A stretch of 64,000 bases of DNA from Omphiscola glabra (lineage: Eukaryota; Mollusca; Gastropoda; Lymnaeidae): contig OZ024797.1 of NCBI GenBank assembly GCA_964017045.1, positions 11,997,062 through 12,061,061 of the forward strand. Direction: 5' to 3'. The notes beneath the pieces are model-generated. The model was not told the DNA's origin. It did not search any database and worked only from the letters and a program-made list of their open reading frames with translations. Shown here piece by piece: positions 56,417 through 64,000 of this stretch; the stretch's first letter is position 1, and every line of letters starts with the position of its first letter. The position numbers and the translations under genes are program-made.

Positions 56417-57214
56417 CAGTGGTATCTCGACATACGAGTGCCCTGACATACGAGAAATTTGAGATACGAGCCGTCGAGCGAGCGATGTTTTGCTTTGAGA
56501 TACGAGAAATATTTGAGATACGAGGAACCAGATCGGCGGGTCGGCCGGCTGCAGGGACGAAAATTAAGCGAAAGTAACAAAAAGTGTCATAATAGGAGCT
56601 TGGGCAAACAGATGTGCCCCCCAACATGTAATATTCAGACAGACGTTTAGAAATAGTTATAATACGAATTGGATTGAGCCACATGATTTAAAGCTAGGCA
56701 CTTGCCCCACGAACGAGGCACATGCCTCACCAACGAAAAGTTCAATTAAGTTCAGTGAAGTTTAGTTAAGTTCGTTAAGTTTAGGGATATAGTGTAGAGT
56801 TAAGAATTTAATGAGTAAGTGAATTAAACTGACCGAAAGAGTTAAGCATTAACAGTGTAGCGAGCAGACAAACGAAGTGAAAATCCTTCGCCTATCTCCT
56901 CCACTATACACCTCCGCCAGCATCTTCCGTGAGCTCAAGTCAGCTGATTTCCAAGGTAAATACACTTTATAAAACCAGTTGATTTCTTTACATTCTCTTT
57001 TATTGTGTTTTTTATACAATACTTGTCATCTGTAAATACATTTTTTCTTATTCAAAAACACGTAACAAAAACAACTGGGGTGGCGTTTGAGGGCTGGAAC
57101 GGATTAATGGCAATTCTATTAATTTCAATGGGGAAATTTGTTTTGAAATACGAGCAATTTGACATACGAGCAAGGTTACGGAACGAATTAAACTCGTATG
57201 TTGCGGTACCACTG
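56417..57214. mobile_element. Tigger-like (Tc1/mariner) element nested in hAT
   Basis: A 798-bp element with ends CAGTGGTATCTCGACATACG and CGTATGTTGCGGTACCACTG, inverted to each other over about 24 bases, and TA at both flanks (56415-56416 and 57215-57216). The TACGAG words repeat internally near both ends. The interior has no transposase frame; 57005-57241 is a translation of the right end. Resembles pogo/Tigger-class miniature elements by end sequence, which is a family-level judgement from memory. Confidence 0.8.
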
Positions 57215-57452
57215 TACATGAATCGAAGAGTTAAAAATTAAAAACATTTTTTAAAATGATATTTTACTCATTTATAGGGTATACAAAATAATATTTTGCA
57301 CGCTTTTCTTATATCTATTAATAATTAATTTAAATCTATTTAATTATTTTTTTAAAAAAGATTATTGAAACCAAATATATCAATATACCAGAAATACTCC
57401 AAAAAGAAAATAATATTTTCGCCGATTCGTCACTAGCACCGACCCTTAATAT

Positions 57453-58350
57453 TTGAGGATGATTGTCATACAGCGCAAGGTCTTTTATATGCTGTATGCA
57501 ATTTCCCGTTTATCGGTTACCTTTACCTTTTGGGATGATCTTCTTGAGGAAGTTAATCTTACACAACAGTATCTGCAGACCAAAGGTTTTACTCTTGACA
57601 ACGTGGTGACCAATCTAGAGGCCTTAAGATTTTTTTCTGTACGAGAAGCGCTGTCACTTGGTGGAACATGATATTGAAAAGTCACTTTTAAAAATCAGAC
57701 CTTTATGGAATTTCAGTAGAGAGAAGATTAAGGTTTAAGGAGAGAATGGCAGGAGATCAATTAATATATGCTAGACTCTCTCTCTGTGAGAAGGAAACAG
57801 TAAGGAGACACTGGAGTGTATTGATTGCTTTGATTCTGAACTCCAGATCAGATCATCAGCGATCAAGGAAGTAGCAGATATGTTATGGTCTGTTTAACCC
57901 AAGAGTCTACTATGAGCAAGGGAAAAGGAGTTATTGGTGTCAGTTCGTAAATTAACATCTTTCTATGATGAGTTATCAGAAGATGAACTTTTAAAAGAAA
58001 TACCATGGCTTAGACGACACCTACAGACAGCTGATGTCGAATTTCAAAAAGTCATGGATTAGTCAGTATTTGATGTTTTGAAAATCATAGCTGAACGGGA
58101 CTTCCTAGAATCTCTTCCAACACTCTCGCAAAGCCTTCAATTGTTTCTTATGAGCTGTGTGTCTGTAGCTTCGTGTGAGCGGAGCTTTTCAAAACTAAGG
58201 CTTATCAAGAACTATTTACGATTCACCTTGGACAGACGACGCGTTCTGACCTGGCTCTACTATCATTTGAAAGTGATATTGGGAAGGATATTGATTTTGA
58301 TTAAGTGATTGACAGGTCTGCAGCTTTGAAGACCAGGAAAGGAAAATGTT
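57453..58350 (+). pseudogene. hAT transposase, ZMYM1-like, broken
   Basis: The first piece (57453-57671) contains LEEVNLTQQYLQTKG, matching the mid-part of DUF4371/ZMYM1-like hAT transposases. After several frame changes a piece (about 57937-58245) reads VRKLTSFYDELSEDELLKE, a TAG stop at 58060-58062, then SCERSFSKLRLIKNYLR, the hAT dimerisation signature with the conserved ER. A further frameshift near 58245 is followed by DLALLSFESDIGKDIDFD and a stop. The N-terminal zinc finger and most of the catalytic core are missing or scrambled. It cannot encode a working enzyme as it stands. Confidence 0.85.
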
Positions 58351-58568
58351 AAATAAATTAAATTTAATGTAAAAAAAAATAAAAAATTACTACAACTTAA
58401 CGTTGTTACAGTTCTTAAATGGATTTAAATCCTGACCTTTAATTAATTTGTATTTTTTCTTGTCATGGTTTTAATTTAAAATTATTTTAACAAGATGAAA
58501 TCAGTCGTGGAAGACGGGGGAGGGGGTTGACACCATGGTGACACCAACCCTAGCTACGCCACTGCCAG

Positions 58569-59330
58569 CCAGACAGCAGACTTTACAAACAACTCATGTT
58601 CGGTGAATTCTCTTGAAAGAACGCCCAGCTGGTTGGCGGGGGGGGGGGGGGACGCTTTAAGGACCGTATAAAGCTTCACTGAGATCCATGGACATCGACC
58701 TGAATTCGTGGGAAACACTTGTTGTGGGTTGTACAAGCTGGCGTGGCAGACTCACTGTTGGATCGTACAAGCTGACGTGACAGACTCACTGTTGGACCGT
58801 ACAAGCTGGCGTGACAGACTCACTGTTGGAGTACAAGCTGGCGTGACAGACTCACTGTTGGAGTACAAGCTGGCGTGACAGACTCACTGTTGGACCGTAC
58901 AAGCTGGCGTGACATACTCACTGTTGGACCGTACAAGCTGGCGTGACAGACTCACTATTGGAATGCACAAGCTGGCGTGACATACTCACTGTTGGACCGT
59001 ACAAGCTGGCGTGACAGACTCACTGTTGGACCGTACAAGCTGGCGTGACATACTCACTGTTGGACCGTACAAGCTGGCGTGACAGACTCACTGTTGGACC
59101 GTACAAGCTGACATGACAGACTCACTATTGGAGCACAATCCTCAGAGAATAAACGCACCGCTCACGCCCCAAAGACAGCGCACAGCAAGGAAAAAGAGAC
59201 ACCACCCCAATGCAACTGACACCCCAAGACAGGTGTGTCCAACGTGCAAGTTACTCTCGTACTGACCATTGAATATAGCATTGGTCATCTTCGCATAAGT
59301 AGGGCGAACAACATTCAATTTCTAATATCT
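58569..59330 (+). pseudogene. LINE ORF2 C-terminus, right of the hAT insertion
   Basis: Resumes the interrupted frame with PDSRLYKQLMFGEFS. A poly-G expansion lies near 58639-58652. Then, after a frame change, SLRSMDIDLNSWETL and TSWRGRLTVG appear, the usual order near the ORF2 end. The 34-bp minisatellite follows. After it come SSENKRTAHAPKTAHSKEK and, with frame damage, a tail ending CATCTTCGCATAAG (HLR-like), reminiscent of the C-terminal zinc-finger-like HLRTH tail of these LINEs. Clade unassigned. Confidence 0.75.
58731..59133. repeat. 34-bp minisatellite from LINE codons
   Basis: Twelve copies of GTACAAGCTGGCGTGACAGA plus CTCACTGTTGGACC (some 30-base copies lack ACCG). The first copy is the LINE ORF2 coding sequence for TSWRGRLTVG, and the LINE frame continues after the last copy, so the array grew from inside the retroelement. 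Thirty-four is not a multiple of three, so the expansion destroys the frame. Confidence 0.92.
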
Positions 59331-60204
59331 TCGTTGGTGCCACCCTTCTTAGTATTCACTAAGAATGTTTCGGGGATTCGTAAATAAATCTTCTTCCTCC
59401 ATGGATTATTTCCCATGGGTAAATCGAAGCGTTGCTTATGTTGATTCTTTGGTGTAAATGAATTCTTATTTTTTTAATTCACAGAACTATTTAATCTGAT
59501 CTTATTGTAATTTGTTGGGGCCCATACACTGTTAAATAGATGATATTTATAAAGTCATGATTATAGTGCTACACAGATGTAGCGATTGGATTTAGTGTGC
59601 AGCAAGATAAAAACAAATTTTGAAAAGTGATTTCATAGATTACTTTGAAAATGATATGGACTCGTCCATTACAACTCCCCATCTCCAAATGTTGGCGGTG
59701 ATTTGCCAGACTGGTTTGACTTTATCCCTCCCTGGCCAATCATTGATTGTACCCTTCACATTTTTGTCTCGAATCCGCCCCTGGTCAATGCAGCATCTTT
59801 CCGTGGTTTCTATGCATAAGACATTCATTCTCTACCTCTTGGACTCACACTACCCCCCCCCCCCAACCAACACACTCCATTTTTTTCGCCCCGACGGACG
59901 TACTGACTGAAACTTTGCGCGCTAAGCGCTAATCTGATTACCAATGTAAACCCAACTCCGCACTGGATGATAGTGCAGCTTATGTGTCATAGACAAAAAC
60001 AATATGGGGAGATGCAATGCTGGCTGGGGGGGGGGGGGGTCGAGGTGGAGGACTTCTTACAGTACACTTTTATAATTTTAAAAAAGTGGGGGTGGGGCTG
60101 ATTTTGGTTCACTACAATGTAAATAAAAACTATCATAGATGAATGGAGCACTGTAGACACAATTTTGTTCGTCCTCAAAGCTACAAATTACTGTCAGAAA
60201 GATC
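59331..60204. other. no gene seen
   Basis: C-run near 59858-59867 and G-run near 60026-60039. A hAT-like word GAATCCGCCCCTGG lies near 59770. Short overlapping frames at 59620-59932 carry no domain. Confidence 0.5.
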
Positions 60205-61252
60205 TGACAGTAGTAAGGATAGGGCGCAGGGACAGTGCCGACCTGACAGTAGTAAGGATAGGGCCCAGGGACAGTGCAGACCTGAGAGTAGTAAGGATAG
60301 GACCCAGGGACAGTGCCGACCTGACAGTAGTAAGGATAGGACCCAGGGACAGTGCCGACCTGACAGTAGTAAGGATAGGGCCCAGGGACAGTGCCGACCT
60401 GACAGTAGTAAGGATAGGACCCAGGGACAGTGCCGACCTGACAGTAGTAAGGATAGGACCCAGGGACAGTGCCGACCTGATAGTAGTAAGGATAGGACCC
60501 AGGGACAGTGCCGACCTGACAATAGTAAGGATAGGGCCCAGGGACAGTGCCGACCTGACAGTAGTAAGGATAGGGCCCAGGGACAATGCCGACCTGACAG
60601 TAGTAAGGATAGGACCCAGGGACAGTGCCGACCTGACAGTAGTAAGGATAGGACCCAGGGACAGTGCCGACCTGACAGTAGTAAGGATAGGGCCCAGGGA
60701 CAATGCCGACCTGACAGTAGTAAGAATAGGACCCAGGGACAGTGCAGACCTGACAGTAGTAAGGATAGGACCCAGGGACAGTGCCGACCTGACAGTAGTA
60801 AGGATAGGGCCCATGGACAGTGCCGACCTGACAGTAGTAAGAATAGGGCCCAGGGACAGTGCCGACCTGACAGTAGTAAGAATAGGGCCCAGGGACAGTG
60901 CCGACCTGACAGTAGTAAGGATAGGGCCCAGGGACAGTGCCGACCTGACAGTAGTAAGAATAGGGCCCAGGGACAGTGCCGACCTGACAGTAGTAAGAAT
61001 AGGGCCCAGGGACAGTGCTGACCTGACAGTAGTAAGAATAGGGCCCAGGGACAGTGCCGACCTGACAGTAGTAAGGATAGGGCCCAGGGACAGTGCCGAC
61101 CTGACAGTAGTAAGGATAGGGCCCAGGGACAGTGCCGACCTGACAGTAGTAAGGATAGGGCCCAGTGACAGTGCCGACCTGACAGTAGTAAGGATAGGGC
61201 CCAGGGACAGTGCCGACCTGACAGTAGTAAGGATAGGGCCCAGGGACAGTGC
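60205..61252. repeat. 39-bp minisatellite
   Basis: About 27 copies of GACCTGACAGTAGTAAGGAT plus AGGGCCCAGGGACAGTGCC. Variation is limited to AGGACCC/AGGGCCC and a few single changes. Thirteen codons per unit, stop-free in several phases, so frames of 384 and 292 codons (plus) and 353 codons (minus) overlap fully. Most units carry the palindrome GGGCCC. Confidence 0.95.
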
Positions 61253-61394
61253 CAAGTGTTTGCCTATGTACGTTTCTTTTTCTACACCCTTGTTACGAAA
61301 ATATGATTTAAAAAAATAAAAAATGTGTTAGTTTTGTGTGAAAAGTAAATGTCTTCTACTTCTTCTTATGTTTGAGGGCCCACGATCAATCTAT

Positions 61395-61704
61395 TGATCA
61401 TTCTGGCTCCTGGTTTGAATTCAAAGTTTGCCTTCTCTTAGATGAGTTACCGTCCAGGGCTAACGAGTCCCATCCACCCGGGAGTTGCCGGAATGTTTCA
61501 TTGTATCAATGTTATCCGCCTATCGGGACTCCATCTCCGGGTTTGAATTCAGAGTTGCCTTCTCTTAGATGAGTTGCCGTCCAGGGTTAACGAGTCCCAT
61601 CCACCCGGGCTGCTGGTGGTGTGTTTGCTTGACTGGGCTTTGGTGGGGGATTGAACTCCAGACCATCAACGTGAGATTTGCTCAGTTTAGACCACTCGGC
61701 TGAA
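61395..61704 (-). mobile_element. SINE with intact A and B boxes, body duplicated
   Basis: On the minus strand it starts TTCAGCCGAGTGGTCTAAAC (A-box 61692-61702) with GGAGTTCAATCC (B-box, 61648-61659), the best-preserved pol III promoter of any SINE copy here. The body GGGTGGATGGGACTCGTTA / CAACTCATCTAAGAGAAGGC then appears twice about 126 bases apart. The 3' half of the reference copy is absent. Confidence 0.8.
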
Positions 61705-61779
61705 TTAATCGTAAGTTATGTCCCTTCAAGTTCACTTTGTGTACTTTTATCTCTGATGAGTACTTTATTTTTCATCACT

Positions 61780-62045
61780 CAGTAAGACTCACTTAATGTT
61801 TAGCTCAGTGAGACTCACTTAATGTTTAACTCAGTGACACTCACCCAAATTTTAACTCAGTGAGACTCACTTGATGCTTAATTCAGTGAGACTCACCTAA
61901 ATTTTAACTCAGTGAGACTCACGTAATGCTTAACTCGGTGAGACTCACATAAATTTTAACTCAGTGAGACTCACATGCTTAATTCAGTGAGACTCACCTA
62001 AATTCTAACTCACTAAAACTCACTTAATGCTTAACTCTTTGAGGC
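61780..62045. repeat. degenerate 24-26-bp minisatellite with palindrome
   Basis: About ten copies of AACTCAGTGAGACTCACTTA plus ATGCTT or AATTTT. The core GTGAGACTCAC is an 11-base inverted repeat conserved in most copies. Confidence 0.85.
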
Positions 62046-62047
62046 TC

Positions 62048-62302
62048 TCCTATGGTTACGATGCTAACGTTTAGTAAGGGTTACGATGCTAACGTTTAGT
62101 AAGGGTTACGATGCTAACGTTTAGTAAGGGTTACGATGCTAACGTTTAGTAAGGGTTACGATGCTAACGTTTAGTAAGGGTTAAGATGATAACGTTTAGT
62201 AAGGGTTACGATGCTAACGTTTAATAAGGGTTACGATGCTAACGTTTAATAAGGGTTACGATGCTAACGTTTAATAAGGGTTACGATGATAACGTTTATT
62301 AT
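62048..62302. repeat. 25-bp minisatellite
   Basis: Ten copies of GGGTTACGATGCTAACGTTT plus AGTAA, with an AATAA subtype grouped at the right. Confidence 0.93.
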
Positions 62303-62372
62303 AGAGGTTGAAATGAGTCGTTGAAAGGTAAATACGCAGCTTTTTCTCTCAAATACAACCAACATATTAGAC

Positions 62373-62778
62373 AGGGTGGGCAGGTCTGTGACAGGGTAGG
62401 CAGGTCTGGGATAGGGTAGGCAGGTCTTGGACAGGGTAGGCAGGTCTGTGACAGGGTAGGCAGGTCTGTGACAGGGTAGGCAGGTCTGGGATAGGGTATG
62501 CAGGTCTGGGATAGGGTAGGCAGGTCTGTGACAGGGTAGGCAGGTCTGGGATAGGGTATGCAGGTCTGGGATAAGGTAGGCAGGTCTGGGATAGGGTATG
62601 CAGGTCTGGGATAGGGTAGGCAGGTCTGGGATAGGGTAGGCAGGTCTGGGATAGGGTAGGCAGGTCTTGGACAGGGTAGGCAGGTCTGGGATAGGGTAGG
62701 CAGGTCTGGGATAAGGTAGGCAGGTCTGGGATAGTGTAGGCAGGTCTGGGATAGAGTAGGCAGGTCTGGGATAGGGTG
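62373..62778. repeat. 20-bp minisatellite
   Basis: Twenty copies of GGGTAGGCAGGTCTGGGATA, with GTGACA and TGGACA subtypes interspersed. Two overlapping minus-strand frames (177 and 138 codons) cycle through it. Confidence 0.93.
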
Positions 62779-62916
62779 ACCAATGATTACGTTTCAAAGA
62801 ATTAACTGGAAATGGAGTGTTGGGGGGGGGGGGGGTTGGTCAAACCTAAAAATCTCAGAACGATTTTTTATAGAAATTTTGGGACAATAGAAAGAAGTAA
62901 AGGTAAGGAAAACAAC

Positions 62917-63052
62917 CCAAGTACTTTCAGTGACAGCACTGTTGGAAAACAACACAAGTACATTCAGTGACAGCACTGTTGGAAAACAACCCAAGTACTT
63001 TCAGTGACAGCACTGCTGGAAAAAACTCTCAAGTACTTTCTAAAACAGCACT
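62917..63052. repeat. 37-bp minisatellite
   Basis: Three and a half copies of AAGTACTTTCAGTGACAGCA plus CTGTTGGAAAACAACCC. Confidence 0.88.
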
Positions 63053-63304
63053 TTTGATTAAGCGGTGTTAGACTTCCCATTCCTGAACGTCAATTTGTAT
63101 ACCCCCCCCCCCCTTTTTCCACTCGCAGTTGTTCATTATTCATTAGCATCCCTACCAGCAACAATTTGGGAATTTGCACTTCCTGCCCTTAATTTAAGAC
63201 TTAAAATTATTATTAAATATTGAAGACAAAATCGAAGAATAATTTTTTTAAATGTTTGAACATTAATCATTTTATTTTCTAGATTTAAGGGGTCGGCAAA
63301 CTGC
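63053..63304. other. no gene; hAT-like end at the right
   Basis: C-run near 63102-63113. GGGGTCGGCAAACTGC at 63290-63305 matches a common hAT left-end phrase and leads straight into the next array. Confidence 0.5.
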
Positions 63305-63450
63305 TGCTATCGAGCACCATGCGGCTATCGAGCACCATGCGGCTATCGCGCACCATGCGGCTATCGAGCACCATGCGGCTATCGAGCACCATGCGACTAT
63401 CGAGCACCATGCGACTATCGAGTACCATGCGGCTCTCGGGCACCATGCGC
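63305..63450. repeat. 18-bp minisatellite from a hAT end
   Basis: Eight copies of GGCTATCGAGCACCATGC and near variants. The unit resembles the sequence that normally follows GGTCGGCAAACTGCGGCT in hAT elements of this end type (GCGGCT...GAGC...CATGCGGCT), so it probably grew from such an end. Confidence 0.85.
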
Positions 63451-64000
63451 AGGGTTTCTTTCAGGCATACCTCCGGGGGGGCTCAGCCCCCCCGGAGCAA
63501 GTCAAGTGCCCCCCCCCCGGGGGAAAATGTTTAAGAAAAAATAATTTTTAAAAAAAATACTCTAAATTTAATTTTTATAACATTTTTAAAAGTTATTGAA
63601 ATGTGTGCCTTTCATCGATTACAATTATTGGAACAAATAAAATATCGCTTTGTTCGATATATATTGATGATCCATATCGTTCAGGTTAAACTTGTTACAG
63701 GCTCGCAGAAATCGATGATAAATATCGCATTGTTTTGAAAATTGGCCGCTCCTGATCATAGGCTAAAATCTTACTTTTTCTTATTCGCATATATCGGTAT
63801 CTTTTATTTAATTACATTTTGCAGCTGCACTAGTTGAAAGACTTTTTAATAACACTGTATTAAACTGCCTTTTCATCGATATAAATGTCTATAAATTGAA
63901 TACAGTTCTTAATAATAATAAACATGTGCAATCTGTTTTTAAATTATATTGTATAATAGCATCATGCTTTAAAAAATCATTTTTAGCAAACATTTTAATG
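63451..64000. other. G/C homopolymers, no gene
   Basis: TCCGGGGGGGCTCAGCCCCCCCGGA (63471-63495) is a near-perfect palindrome apart from its centre; it is quoted here only by its arms, CCGGGGGGGCT and AGCCCCCCCGG. A C/G run follows at about 63508-63522. The rest to the window edge is AT-rich with no gene. Confidence 0.55.

Larger units (their letters stand above)
56054..58564 (+). mobile_element. decayed hAT transposon (ZMYM1-like)
   Basis: Runs from CAGTGGCGTAGCAAGG to CCTAGCTACGCCACTG, good terminal inverted repeats. The left flank CCAGACAG (56046-56053) is repeated at 58569-58576, four bases beyond the right end; the bases directly adjoining the right end, CCAGCCAG, match 7 of 8. It carries a broken transposase (57453-58350) and is interrupted by a Tigger-like element (56417-57214). 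Its right end shares CTAGCTACGCC with the miniature elements at 42693 and 51208, so it or a relative could have mobilised them. It sits inside LINE ORF2 sequence. Confidence 0.8.

Noticed and set aside
60165..61319. 384-codon open frame as a gene
   Set aside because: It is a 39-bp tandem repeat read in one phase; equally long frames exist in another plus-strand phase and on the minus strand, and no domain is present.
62048..62302. Interstitial telomere repeat (units contain AAGGGTTA)
   Set aside because: Only one telomere-like hexamer occurs per 25-base unit, so it is simply part of the minisatellite.

Overview
This window looks like intergenic, repeat-saturated DNA from an animal nuclear genome. 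It has no operon-like gene packing, no intact host gene that I can recognise, and no rRNA or tRNA gene. A gastropod or other mollusc is my best guess. The basis is the mix of tRNA-headed SINEs, hAT miniature elements including SPIN-like copies, LINE relics and an extreme density of minisatellites; the sequence alone does not prove it. Almost every long open frame is a translation of a tandem repeat whose unit length is a multiple of three.

Layout. 0-11.9 kb: short minisatellites (18 to 57 bp units) separated by unremarkable DNA, with one SINE at 10.5-10.9 kb. 11.92-20.86 kb: a striking block of six head-to-tail copies of a 1.3-1.8 kb repeat with two alternative heads (order A-A-B-A-B-A), itself built from about 27 shorter modules carrying a palindromic GC box. 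21.1-24.6 kb: four minisatellites; one is interrupted by a complete SINE and a SPIN-like element, both with perfect target-site duplications (TSDs). 25.6-26.1 kb: a solo LTR with a 5-bp TSD. 27.6-32.5 kb: a near-continuous chain of different minisatellites. 33.5-34.1 kb: a SINE whose interior has itself become minisatellites. 36.1-36.3 kb: a fold-back element. 37.1-39.2 kb: three abutting arrays, then a second SPIN-like copy. 41.2-51.4 kb: more arrays, several invaded by miniature elements. 52.7-55.5 kb: short arrays and another hAT miniature element. 55.8-59.3 kb: a nested set, a LINE relic broken by a decayed hAT element that is itself broken by a Tigger-like element. 60.2-63.5 kb: five more arrays and a SINE.

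How the parts relate. Traffic runs in both directions between mobile elements and tandem repeats. Transposons land inside minisatellites (22.3-23.2, 42.65-43.0 and 43.25-43.86 kb). Pieces of transposons have also been amplified into minisatellites: a LINE ORF2 codon block at 58.7-59.1 kb, SINE modules at 10.6 and 33.5-33.9 kb, and a hAT end at 63.3 kb. The only coding remnants I can name are transposon-derived: hAT transposase pieces at 57.45-58.35 kb and 45.9-46.1 kb, and LINE pieces at 55.8-56.05 and 58.57-59.3 kb. All are broken.
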